A stretch of 64,000 nt of DNA from Cloeon dipterum. Lineage: Eukaryota > Arthropoda > Insecta > Ephemeroptera > Baetidae. Both the position numbers and the translations under genes were made by a program. The notes below the pieces were generated by a model, which worked only from the letters and a program-made list of their open reading frames with translations, was not told the origin of the DNA and made no database searches. Shown piece by piece: positions 1 through 12,844 of the stretch. The DNA lies in assembly GCF_949628265.1 (NCBI RefSeq), contig NC_088789.1, positions 23,057,883-23,121,882 on the forward strand, in the 5' to 3' direction. Within the stretch, counting starts at the first letter, position 1; the number at the start of each line of letters is the position of its first letter.

Positions 1-1191
1 TAGTTTATTGAATGAAAATTTATTTCAAAAATTAAATTGTTAACAAATAAATTGCAATTAATGCCTTTTAATTCCCTCAAAGCGGAAAAACGTCAGTTTT
101 ACTTCAATAATTATAGTTTCAGCTTATTTCCGAAGCCGTATTTCATGAACAGTGAGATAAATCTTAGAATAATATATTTAAAATTTACACGTAAATTAAT
201 TGGTACTTCGCAAATTACCATTAGGTTTAAAAAAGCATAAAAACAGTCCTATTACAATCCTGTCCATTATTTTTTTAAAAAAAAGAAAACAAAAAAACGG
301 GAATTTTAAAAGACAGTTTTTGCGATCCTAACTGTGCTAGATAGATAAAATGTTAGAAGTCGACCGAGATGATCAGTTTTTCGCATTAAATCATTGGAGA
401 CAGGGAGAGCAGGTACGTGCGCGATCGCAGCGTCGGTTCTTAAATGATACTTCTTGATTGTTGCTGTGAGCACATCACATAATATCCAGCGCGGCGGCAG
501 CTCGGCGGTGCGGCGCGCGGCACGCGGTGAGAAATGATGCCAAGGAAGATGCATTAACTTACTTCTACGTACACATTCTTATCTGCTGCTGTGGCCGAGA
601 GACCAGCCAGCCACCACAGCCGCCGCTCGACCTAACCTTTAAGGCCTCGCAAATTACGCGCTGGCCAAAATATGAGATATCTTGTGTAATTTTGTCGCGA
701 AAAAAAATAACAACTCCCATTAATAACCTACGCGTCCAATACCTTGAATTCCATCTAAAACTAGAGATTTCGCACTTCGCCATTGACATTTTTGCTCAAC
801 ATTATTGCTTGGTTCATTGTAATTTAAATTGCTGAGTGCGTGACTTTGAGACAGTGTAAGGTGCTTTTAAAATTATATACGAAGTAATGAAACACACACT
901 TGACAGTGAGTGAAAAATGGATTTGCTCTTGTGATTTTTATTTTTTTGATAATTTATGTACAAGAAAAATTGCGTGGAAAATCGTTGAATAAAAAATATC
1001 TATGATTTTACTTCTATTTGTAGGATTAAGGGTTGATATTGATACTTTTTGACGGCTATATTTCTCAATTAAAGAAAAAAGGGATAGGAATTTTAGTGTT
1101 ACTATCGGTTTATAGTCAATTTTACCACAAAGTAGATATTTTAACCTCCAAAAATCCAAAAATCTTTGGAATGAGCTTAAATTTTCCAAGG

Positions 1192-1285
1192 CTATACCGT
1201 TTAAATATCTGAAATTGGCTTGCTATAATAATCAAGCACTGCCCTCCTCTAAAAACCAATGATTTATTTCTCCAGTTAAATCCAA
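1192..1285 (+). repeat. Dispersed repeat family A, copy 1 (fragment)
   Basis: This short copy shares the block beginning ACCGTTTAAAT, the CAAGC/CTCC segment and the GATTTATTTCTCCAG segment, in the same order as copies near 9.85, 34.4, 37.1, 47.6 and 50.2 kb. It appears truncated: the downstream part seen in longer copies (the GAATCGAAAT and CAAATTCTGAAATTTAAC blocks) is absent. Confidence 0.4.
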
Positions 1286-4200
1286 AGTCTTGCAAGAGCG
1301 CGTTTCATGCTCATTTCTCTCATTCAAATTACTAAAAAATACCGTCAATCTTGTTTGTTTTGGTATGACACAAGAGAATGGTCGCGTGTGCCTTGTGTGT
1401 GTGTGTTTGTCCAGACAAATCCGATCATCGACGCGAGAATATAGTGATGCAAGCGCCGTTAGATATAAATCTCGGGCTGGCGGCTGGCTCTTTTGCGTGT
1501 ATTTGAAGCAAAGTAGGGATGCTCTCTGTGAACTTTCTCTGCGCGCTGCTATAAGCCTTTTGCGTCACGTCCGTGAGCAAAATGCAGTGCGCGCTCGCAG
1601 CAAGCAAGCAAGCAAGAAACGAATTGTTTGTACAGGTTGATCACGAATGAGAGAGAAGAAGCGCTCGTTTTCTGATCATCAGCCAACAAAGTCTTGAGTA
1701 ATTATGTAATGCACACAAGGGCCGCGCGCGTTCCAACGCTTTGGACGATGAAAAGCAAACGTGAGCCAGTCCGCAATTGTTATTTGCTCTCCCACACGCG
1801 AATTAGCGGCGATCAATGCGGATTTTCCATAAAGGTTACAGAAAGGAATATTGTCGGCATCTGCAAATATCATTTCCTTATTGTGCAGGATAACTTTATT
1901 ACATCCCAAACTCGCCAGCTGCCGCTTGAACTGTTCATCGATCGTTTATATCTCTTGTTAAGAAACATTTTTGGTTTTGAATGTGTTCTTACGTAAGCTC
2001 AAAGTAATTTCTCTTAAATTGCTTTGCTCGTTTCGGTTTAATTTTTGAATCTGTCCATTCCTTATAGACACAGAGGATATTTTTTATCCACAGTGAAGCA
2101 ATGCATTGTTGGCGTTGGCAGGTGGTCGATTCAAGAAGAAATCTAGCAACAATTCATCTAAACAATGTGCACAAATTCATGATTGGGGATTGAAAGAGGA
2201 TTAACGCTGTGAAATCCAGTAAATGGAAAACCCCTCTTGCCAATGCCAGTTTCAAATTAACCGAATTTTACGTCACACGATTATGTCAAGAATTGTTTAT
2301 TTTTATTTTTTGTTGTTTAAAATTCTGTCTTAACTTGTAGCACGTTTTTGAATAGTTTTTTTAAATATTCTCTTGATTCTGTCTAAAATTAAGCATTTTT
2401 ATCAACTGTACAAACGCATGTTCGTTACAGAAAAAGCTGAAAACCTGCAAAACCCGTTTTTTTGCAATACGCAGTTTTTTTTTAAAGTGCATGTTTTGTG
2501 AAATAAATTTCCGAAATTCCCAACTAACGCGTTAAAAAACAGGGCAAAACAGCAGCAATCAAACTAGACTAATGCTCATTTTTAATGAAATTTCAACAGT
2601 TTTCCTTTGTATTTTTTGTCTAAAAATGAGTGGCTTTTTTTTAAATAAATTTCCCATTGAGCGAATTAATCTTGATTTTCAGCCAGCAGACGGGTCGAAA
2701 CTTTGTAGCCGATTTTGTACAGCATTCACTCTAAAAACCGGGACATCCAATTTAAAATTAAGCGCATATATAAATACAAAAACGATTTGCAGCACAAAAC
2801 TCATTTTAAAGTTGATGAAATTTGCTATTAGAGACTCTCCTCTCAAGTCTTAAGTCAGTGTAAAATCGTTTTATTGCTTTTGCAACGCTGAAAAGCAAAA
2901 GAGTAACACACACTTAAAAAAATCACGACAAATTGGCCAAGAAAATGAGTAATGTAATGAACCTTTATGGAAAGGCGGCCGATCACATGGTGTTGTATAG
3001 CCGCGAGCTCGAAGCAACTCTCCATCTTCTAATTTATTACCTTAAAAGTCTGTCTGCATCCAGAAACACAAATGCGATCGTTCGTTCGTTCGTTGGCAAT
3101 AGAGCAGCAGAACTGAGTAGAACACGTCAAGGTATAGGCGTTGCGCAATTCGTAATCTGCGCTTCGCCGGCGTTTCCAAATTCCATTAAAGCAGCCGCGC
3201 GGCTTTTGTGCTGCATCTCTGTCAGGAGTCAGGACCGGTGCGCGCGGGTAAAACGCATGCTGATGCTGGTCAAGGTTTCCTAATTGTATGATAATGATAG
3301 TGAGACGCGCCGAGCGCGCCAGAGAGATGCAAATTACCGTAATGATAGCACGAATACCCGCAAAATCCACTTTCTGCGTTGTTTAAATCAGCTGAGAAAC
3401 TTTTGCTCTTCGAAAACCAGGTGAATGAACACGATTTTAGGCTTTTTTAACAGTCGTTTCGTGCGCTGGAGAATTGGCTTAAATTTAAATAATTACATGG
3501 ATTTTTACAGGGATTTTATATTTTTTTTCAAGGTTTTCAACTGTTAAAATCTCTAAATTTAATTTATTTTAATCAGCTTTTTTCTCTGGGAATTATAGTG
3601 AGCGAAACTACAACATCTTAATCGTTATTTGGATCAAAATATTAAGAATTTAATTTAGTTTTATCTTAAAAAGATTCAGAGGTAAAATTAATCCGGTTCA
3701 AAGAATCGTCGGCCAATTTAGTAATTTTAGAAAAGCTTTTGATAATGATTCCAGCCCAAGAGATTGATATATCGGGCAATATTTCTGATTTTTTTGTACA
3801 AAGATTTGACCAACAACTTTTTGTTGAGAAACACCCAAAGTTCCCATTTTGCGGGTTTTAGGGGCCCTGGAAAATCAAAACCCGGGAACTTTGTCCAGAT
3901 TGGTTGTGTAGAACAAAATTTCGGACACCATTTAACTTGTCTCGTCAAAAAAAAACAACAATTTTGCAGTTGAACTCAAAGTCATGGTCACTTAGTCACT
4001 TTTCGAATATTAATTTTTTAGTTCAGAAAAGCCATTTTGCTTATTTATAAATATTTTGCTCGTGTGAGATAATGTTTTTGGAAGCTTCAAGTTTTTAAAG
4101 AAGATGTAAAAAAAGATAGTAGAGGTAAAACCAGAAAAAAATACCGCGCAGTAATTAATGCATTGTTATATGGCGTGCTTAATTGAAATAAAGTGCTCAT

Positions 4201-7200
4201 TTTCACGCTGTTGCCTCTGCAGCTTTTTCCTCAAATTACAACAACTTCCTGATACAAAATATCTTCACATTATGACAGACGTAATATATTATCCTCTGTA
4301 TTCCAAAATAATAGATATTAAACCAAAAAAAAAATATATCCTCAGTAGAGAGGATATTCCCATGGAATTACTTCCTCGACAAAAAAATATTTACGCTGCT
4401 TAGACTTTCATTGCTTTTTAGCATTTTATTGTCCCTTTGTTTTATTTGGATCATAAATAAGTAAGTGAACAGTATTATAAATTATAAATTTACTTTTTGT
4501 TCTTCATAAAAAAGGGTACATATAGTTAAAGTAAATTATTAAAATGGCATACAAAACAAAACTGTAATAACGCGATCTCTTCGATTTTAATTCACAATTA
4601 TTATGGGTGAACAAAAATGAAGAGGAAAAATATAATATATATTAAAATTTCGCCTCTTTTGTTGAAAATCTCCTGTCTGAATTCCTTTTGATGACGTCAA
4701 TTAATCAAAATTGATTAAATTTCGCTTTTGAACTCAAGAAAACGTGACTGTACTCAGTAACTGAGGCAGCTACTGTATAGTTTTTTGACCCGACGACACA
4801 ATTCCACGCGAGTAAGGAGTATTATGCGACGCGTGCTGCCACTAAAGGCACATATAAATGCAGGCACACGCTCTCTAATGCCGGCGCACTTTTCATTTTC
4901 GACAGCCGTAGTGCAAAGCAAAGGTTTGTCTCGATTATGGTCACAGGTCACGATTGAAAAGCTGCGAACGAGAGTGGTCGCCGTTGTCATTCTAATGTTG
5001 TCACGTGAGAGCGAAGAGAGTAAAATATTTATTGAGATCGAAAGTGCAAATTTAATTTCACTTCGACTTAGCAGACAGTCGACCAGACAAAATCAAACTT
5101 AATATTTTAATTTTATATAATAACAAAAATGTTATAGCGTCAGAAGAAAAGGATTTAAATGTTTTAAAAAAAAATAATCTCGTGATGTTTGCCACTTGCT
5201 GATTTTTGTACATTTCCAGCATGCTTCACGGAATGAATTTTCAGCGTTTAAATAAACAATAAAAAAACTGGTGCAAGGGTAACGGCAGTCCTGCAAAGGA
5301 CCTCGCGGATTGTTGTCCCATATTTTATTAATTTGCAATGCAATTCGGCGCGCTCGGACGTTACCAGCTTACGAATAATACAAGGTCTTATGATTTCTCA
5401 CCCTTGAAAACGGTTCAAAAAGAAGAGGCTTAAAACAATTAAAAATGATCAAATCGCATGGAAACTTAAGAAACAGAGATGATAGAAAAATATTTAAGAT
5501 TAAGTGAAAATTTTTAAAAAGGGACGAAGGCAAAGAGAGACGAAAAATACCGATTCGAGTGATTTATTATTTCAACAAATGTTCAAAATGTTGGTTTTTC
5601 TCTCTTACATAATTATATTTTTTAACATCAAGAAAATGAATCAATAAAACTGCTTGAAACTATAGGTCAATCATTTTTATTTCACGCTTTAGTATGAGTT
5701 TAAAAAAATGTTCTAGCACTGCTTTTTATTCTCTTTAGGGATTTTTTTTTAAACGGGAAAAATCATATTTTAATTAGATGTTTTTCCTGTTTAGCTTCTC
5801 ATTATTTTGATTAAAATGCTTGCAAGATTCAAATTCAAATCGTAAAACAATTGCTTTTCGCCTGAGATACGTCTAGAGTCATGAGCGTTGGAAGCGGCGA
5901 ATGGAGACCAGCCAGGAATGGTAATTTTCGCTGTCAATGAGTGAGCTCACGTACACAAAAGCAAGTAGTGAAAAATCAAGTGAGCAAAAAAGCCGCAGAG
6001 AGAAGGACAAGCACGGCATATTCGTGAGTGCATCAATCGCGAGAGGAGCAAGACCTTGATTGCGCGGAGAGCATATGAAAGACACGCTCATGATTTAATT
6101 GGACGAAAAATGCAGCAATCTGCGAAGGATAAAGGATGACCGCCTGGTGCTGGTGGTAGTGCAGCATCAGCGCGGCGCGACAAGGAAATTTGAGGCATCC
6201 CGGCCTTTGGGCCGAAGACGCTGCCGTTGACCTTGCCTCCACTTTCACTGATCAGACCATCACGGCCATCGCTTCCTCGTCGTCTCTCTCGTAAAACTGA
6301 CTCGAATCGCGCACCAAGCACACACTCGCGAACTTCCATTAAAGGATTAGAGTATAGCAGTGCGACAGACGGCAGCGGCCAGACCGGCTCTAGTCGTAAA
6401 ACCAGATATGCGCGCGGCTGTAAAGGACGTGTCTTGCCTCGTCTCCTAGCAAAAAAATCAGTGTTTTCGAGCTCTTGGAAAAGGGCAAAAGCTACTGCTG
6501 TGAGATATACCGGTCTGTTTTGCACAACAATTCTATTGTAACAGCCATCACGTCGGTGTCTAAAACACAATATATGAGCGTTTGATCAAGGAAATAGGTT
6601 TCTTTCTTGCAAAATTTGGTTTTCAGGCAGTTGACTGACTGCGATTTGAATATTCCCCATGTTTAAAAAAAATTAATATTGCTCTGTTGTTCTATGATTT
6701 AATTGTCTGGAGTCTGGATATAGCAATTTATGGGGTAAAATAACCCTGCTGAACTATTATGAAGACCAAAAATAGAAAATCAATCAAAAAGGCCTCCAAT
6801 TTCACAATTAATTTGATTTATGTTTCATTGTCTTCAGTGGGTTATATGTTTAATTACTGACAGCAAAATCAACGTTTTAAACCGAGGGTAAATTGACAAG
6901 TTGAAAAGTTTTACAACACCATTTTGAATTTTCTTCAATTAGAGGGAAAATTAATATTTCTGGAAGTACTCAATAGTTTGGTCTGAAATTTTGTCAGCAA
7001 AAACCTCTCCTCTAAACAGGTATCTGCGAAATAGATAAAATGTATCTATTTATAATAATTTGAATCACTCAACTCTAAACGATTTAGATGATGAATATTT
7101 TGTTAAATTCCAAATTTACATTTTTGACCCATTTTGGAGATAATAGTGTCTGATTAGTCTACGTTTTCTTAAAAAATATATTTTAGAGTTAGAGCCATCC

Positions 7201-8744
7201 TAGGTTAGAAATGTATGTATTCTGAAGTATTTCTGTAGTAAGATTTACTAAATTAAATATTTTTAATTTTTATTTTGACCTCAAGAAAACGAGTCTAATG
7301 GAAATGCGAAATAAAATAAATTTAAAAACAGCTTTAACGTCCAGATTGGTGGAGGTAGCGACGTTACCATTTATTTTAAAATATAGTAATTTCACTATTT
7401 TCGAATTTTCAAGCTCACAAATATTTAATTGGAAAAATAAATTGCAAGAGTAATTGTGCTGTTTTGAAATTAAGTATAATTTCTTTTCAAGATCTCACGT
7501 TTCTCAAAAAGCTGGAGCAATTTTTAACCAGCGTAACCTCGATTAAAAACATTATCTCATCGATTTGCTTTAACAACATCATATATTTTAAGCTGAAGTC
7601 ATAGTGGAAAGGAGAAGCATAATTACACGGTTTGGAGCCAACATGAATTTCATTACTACTCGTACGTCAGCGGTCGAAAATAATTATGACGTAAACAACA
7701 ACAACAAAGAAGCAGACGTGAACGAGAGCGAAAGGATGCGCGAAGGGGAACGAAACTAAACGCTATAAAGTCATTGAGAATTTGTGCTGTGATGATGGAA
7801 GAAGAAGCGGCACCTTCAACTCCCTGTTACAGGCGCACATCTGTCTGTTTCAATGCGAGTTGTATTTAGGTCGAAATCTCCATTTTATCGTGACTTAATT
7901 AATTTTAATTTGGCTCGCAAGGCTCACATGATATGAGAAAAGGCGCTTTTTGGAGTGGTAATTAATTCGCGACACTGGCCATATTTGCACTTTACACTTT
8001 GTGTTTCTCATTTGCGGCACCGGCACAAAGGTCGACCAGGCTGTTCTGATTTAAACGTCGTGACTTCAACTTGACCCTTGAAGCAATATATTACACTCTA
8101 CCATCCGCGCGCCAGGTTAGCGCGCGTTACCTCCGAGTTCCTGCTAAGTACAACGGCTATCATTTGCTTACTTAACGAGCGGCCTGTTACATCATCGGCC
8201 GCACCGCCGACGCCGCCACCGCGGTGCAATGCGTTTTGTATAATGTAAAAATGAGAAAGAAAATAACGCAAAGCCTCCGTAACCTTAGAGGATCTCACGA
8301 CTGTTAGTAATAGCTCTAGTTTGATGACTTTGGATTTTTCTGGATGTTCTTTTATAGATTTATAACATCAACACTTATGTAATGCAGCAAGGCATGATTC
8401 GCTTACATTTAGAAATCTCATGATACAGAATTAAATACATAAAAAAGGTAGAAAAATATATCACTCTTTACTACATGGGTATAACAACTAAAAATATTAT
8501 ATCTATTCGCTGCAGTAATTAGGTTTTTACAATGTACAAGAGTCAAAAGCCTTTGCTGGCCTTAAAATACAAATTTACAGCCAAAATAGAGATTAATTTT
8601 GCTCCTGACTTTTCCTGAATTTTTAAAAATTAGTTTTTACATTGGCAATAGGGACTGTCCGAGTTGTTTCAGTATCAGTCCCTCCGCTCTCCCCTGTGGG
8701 CGCCCGAAAATTGAGGTCGGTTTTTTTCGGTGCACAAAAATTAT

Positions 8745-8836
8745 TAATGTGATCTCAATATCGCCTGGTAAAACCCTGATATCAGGACTTAATGCGATCG
8801 TAATATCGTCAGGTAAAACCCTGCCAAATGCACAAA
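8745..8836. repeat. Imperfect tandem duplication, about 45 bp unit
   Basis: Two adjacent segments share the order AATGYGATC, AATATCG, GGTAAAACCCTG. The first unit lies near 8745-8790 and the second near 8791-8835. Units differ by several substitutions. No coding potential is evident and the function is unknown. Confidence 0.45.
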
Positions 8837-9849
8837 AAAATTAAAATAAACCTTCATTAATAAATCAGTCTTGCAAGTTGCAATAGTTTTAGCATTTTGA
8901 AAACTCTAGCAAACAATGAATCTACGAGAGGTCAAACCGCTGATGGTTTTTTGCAACTTCTAATATATATACGCACTAGTTTCTAGGCCAGCAGACCACA
9001 CAATGGGCTATCAGCCATGCTTCGGAATACGTATTATCAGGCAACGAAAATCATATAGTAGCTGCGCAACAATTTAATTTCGGTATTCATAAATAATTCA
9101 CGCGCGCTTGACGTGTGAGCGAGCGAGCGAGCGCTTATATATTTTTTTGAGAGCAGCGCTGATCCCGTGTGAGAGTTTTGCAGCAATGAAGCGCGGCGCA
9201 AGAAGTGAGAATAATTATCAATCGCGGGGCGGCACGCTGCTGAATTGGCTAATTGGTTTCACAGGTTGAGATGCGTGCAGTTGCACAAGCGTAGCATAAT
9301 CATTGTTTCGCCCTGCATGAGCGGCCTCGGATGCTTTTGCTCCGCAATTCCTTTACAGCAGTATATTATTTGGAAACACACGCTTCTGCTTCGAAAAGAA
9401 AACAAATAAATAAATATAAAGCTGCCTTATTCACCGCGTTTACGCTACCTTCGGATTAATAGCAGGTGCTTCCCGCGGCTGAATCAGCGGAAATTTTTGG
9501 CGCACACGGCATTGATCTCGGTCGTTTTCCCTTTTCAATTAGAGGTTGTTTCTAGCAGTTAAATTCCTTGTCATTGCCACGATTCCTTTAGCTTCTTATT
9601 AAGACTAGCAGTTTGTAAATGAGTAAATTAAGATGGTCATAAATTAACGTGAGTTATTTTTATTGCTCGAAGAGGACAGTAGGTTAATGGTTGAAAGGAT
9701 TCGGTTTTGTTTTTTCCTGATGTGCTTCCCATCAACCAGGATGCTCCAAAACTAATCATGAGTCAGGGTTTTTTTAAATTTAAATAGTATATAGTTATGG
9801 ATCGTTTCTGGTAAAATCTGAAATATTTTTACTTTGCAATATACTCAGA

Positions 9850-10155
9850 GTGCCGTTTATATTTCCGAGAAAAATTTGCATGCTAATCAAGTGGCGAGCA
9901 ATGACTCCTTATTGGAAATCATGATTTATTTTGCCAGAAGTGAAATTAAGCTCATAATTTGCACACCATTATGGATAGATCACGACGATAAGAATCGAAA
10001 TCAAGCGAAAAAAATCATTGAAAAACCGTGTACTTTTTCTAGAAGTATGACAAATTCTGAAATTTAACTGTTTCTTGGTCCTAATTTGCTAATTTGATTA
10101 TGGCACTTTGTTGTGATAATTATTCAAACTAACAATTTGATGATTTGTTAAATGT
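9850..10155 (+). repeat. Dispersed repeat family A, copy 2 (longest clear copy)
   Basis: This AT-rich segment contains, in order, GCCGTTTATATTTCCGAGAA, GGCGAGCAATGACTCC, ATCATGATTTATTTTGCCAG, GGATAGATCACGACGATAAG, AATCGAAATCAAG, CAAATTCTGAAATTTAACTG and CTTGGTCCTAATTTG. Matching blocks recur in the same order near 34.4-34.75, 37.13-37.41, 47.58-47.83 and 50.17-50.42 kb. I see no terminal inverted repeats and no coding potential for a transposase or reverse transcriptase, so the class (SINE, MITE or other) is undetermined. Confidence 0.6.
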
Positions 10156-11965
10156 ATAAGTAACAAGATGTATGTGAACATTAGCAGATTAACTAGGACC
10201 CTGGTCGATTTGTTGTATCCTGTGTCAACCATTCCCTAGTTCAGTGCGGTCTAAATTCTAGGAAAAAGATTTATCCGACAAAATCCATTTCTCCCTAGTC
10301 GATTTTACCTGTAAACATTTTCACGCCATATTATATTTATTGACACTTAGAGAGAAGTTCGAATCAAGTGATATTTTTTTAATAAAATTATAAGTTAACA
10401 ATAACGTGGAGACCAGTATATTCACAATGTGTTACTAATTATATGTTTTTCTCTACTTTTCGAAAATTGCGCTGTTTTAAAGAAATGAGAAGTAGTTTTG
10501 TGTGAATATTTCACACAATTATTTCTAAAAGTCATGTTTCCTTGTCGAAGCTATGAGCTTTTTGAGTCACTAGTTCATGAGCGTGTTATCTACATAGTGA
10601 AACCAAGTTTTTATTTTCTAAATATAATCATACCTAGATGTAATTATTGTGCAACATAATGTCTGGATATTTACAGACTGGAAACTTTCCAAAAATAATA
10701 AAATCAACTGTTTGAATCAGAATAAATAGTTCCAACTCTTTAGTTGACCGCATTTTTACTGCGGGCACTAACTAAACCTGACAGTGGTAAAAGTAGGATG
10801 CCAATTTAATTCAATTTGTAAAATGAGTAAGTTTTAGTTTGAAATAATAGACTAAAAAATAAAAAAAATCGTAAAAAACAGCTGTTGCACAGTACGAGAG
10901 TGAGTTTTACTATCTAATTTTCTTTTATTTTTTTCTATATTTTAGCCTTCAATTCCTTGTGTTTGGCAGCCATTGTGAATTATATTTTATTAATTAGAAT
11001 CACACCATGTAGCTTTTCCTTGATTTAATTTTTGAAAAATTAAATAGGGATAGTTTTTAAATCTTGGATTGGTTCAGCTCAATGAAAAAAACAAGGAAAC
11101 TTTAAATAGTTCTTGAAAAGTTTAAAATGAACATGGTTTACCGTTCAAATCTTGGGAAATATTTAGACAGCAAATAGTATTCACAATTTGTTATACTTTA
11201 TATACCTGTAATGAAAATGTACAGTTTTAAGTTTAAAGAGAATGAGTAAAGCGCATTATATCGTTCTAGGAAGTCTTGTGATAGCGGTATATCAGATGAT
11301 ATAATTGCTGTAACACTCTTTATATTGCAAATAAAATCTCATTGTTTCAACTCGCGTGCCAACGATCTCTCACGACAGTCTCAAGGAATTTATCTAAACA
11401 CAAACTCCGATGATTTCTTAATGGCACTCCTGAGAGCGCCGGATGGTCTCGTCACCGCGCCTAAAGTGATTATTCAAAGAAACATAAATTCCGATACTTT
11501 CCACGTTTGAAAGGAAATGTGCGGTATGTATAAAAAGAAAACGCGTTTGTTTTGTGTGTGCCGCAATCGAAACCATTGTATAATACCGAAATCTCGAGAG
11601 AATTCGCCGCATGCGCGTCGTAAAACAATTTTATCAAAGTTCTCTTCATTGCACAATCGGTGCTGAATGAATTCCCACGCCATTCTCGGCATAATATAAC
11701 GGCAATTACCTTGCATGTCATTACACATATTATGTTGTGTGTTTGCAAACGCGAACACACAAATAGATTGCCGCATTCAAATGAAGCTGAGACGGACGGC
11801 GCCGGCCCGCGAGTCTTGCTCGAAATGGGAAGAGAAATTCGTGCGTTCGTTCTTTCTAGGTTGGCCTAAGAACATAATGCACACACACTCTCGGCGCGTC
11901 CAAATAATGCAGAAGCGCGCGGACGGACGGTTCCCGGGGGGTAACCCCCTCTACCCTGCAGAAGG

Positions 11966-11972
11966 TATAAAA
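11966..11972 (+). promoter_or_regulatory. TATA box of the C-type lectin gene
   Basis: TATAAAA sits about 30 bases upstream of a likely start site at 11996-12000. It is followed by an untranslated first exon ending at 12050 with a consensus donor (CAAG|GTGAGT). A GC-rich patch immediately upstream contains the symmetric sequence GGGGGGTAACCCCC. TATA box, spacing and spliced leader together make this the clearest core promoter in the window. Confidence 0.75.
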
Positions 11973-12844
11973 CTGAAGCACGGCCCCGAAACGCCTTTAG
12001 TTTGCACAAGTGTCTCTCCCTCTGTGACTCGTACAGGACTTGGACTCAAGGTGAGTCCCACTTTTCCTTTCAATTGCTATTCTCCGTTCGTCTCGTTTTT
12101 TGCTTTCCATTGCATTGCATTGTCGTGAGAAAATTCGCTTTTTCACGTTGCACTCGAGTGAATTCGTTGCTTAAGGATTTTCTGACTACCTGAATTGCTA
12201 ATTGATCGCCCAGCTTGAAGGTAATTGCCTCGTTGCAAAATTAGGGTCAAGAATACACGTTGGGCGAATGTTAAAGAGCAGTACATAAATTACACGCAGT
12301 GTAAACACACAGTTTCACGTTAAAGGCATTAAAAATTAATGCACGCGCCGCATTGTTTCTTCAGAATCGTGCGCGCCTCTCTTGCGTCACACTCACACAC
12401 GAATCCGCGCGCGTAATAATTAATGCCCTCTCGGATTATATCAGCGGATGACAGACGGACGAATATTTTTCAGAGAAACCCGCGCCGAGCCAAACAATAA
12501 TTACGGCTGACCTTTCGCTCTCTTCCCCAAGCGCTGTTGCACAGTGAAACTAATTTATCATTCATTAACATCTTTTGTGGGAAAGTTTTTGCTCCGGGCG
12601 CAACGTGCAAAGGGCGCACCATAAGTCACTTTTAGTTTCTCCGCGTTTTCAACAGTGCAATGACACAATGGGTCGCTTACCCAAAGAAGTTGGCAAAAAT
12701 GGTAAAATATGCAAGCAGAAAACGAATAATTCCTTTTTTATAACTTGGTGAGAAATAATTGAAACCAAAAAGTCTTCCAAAGCTTTCTAGTTGTAGTTTT
12801 CTGTTTGAGAAATTTTTATTTACAAAGAAATCTTTTATTTGCAG

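Larger units (their letters stand above)
1..11965. other. Gene-poor stretch with alternating AT-rich and GC-rich patches
   Basis: I find no convincing protein-coding gene here. Open frames are short, lack recognisable domains and often run on both strands of the same GC-rich patch, for example about 5880-6540. The background is AT-rich with poly-A/T runs. Distinct CpG-containing patches lie near 480-620, 1430-1910, 2970-3370, 4780-5000, 5880-6540, 7620-8300, 9090-9540 and 11320-11960. They contain short tandem repeats such as AAGC near 1607, CGTT near 3078 and GAGC near 9119. The even spacing suggests regulatory DNA or untranslated exons of a gene outside the window. That is inference from composition only. 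Confidence 0.5.

Noticed and set aside
6088-6570. 160-codon minus-strand open frame
   Set aside because: It lies in a GC-rich patch where the opposite strand is open too (6227-6541). It is Arg/Pro-rich without any domain, and no splice-linked neighbours were found.
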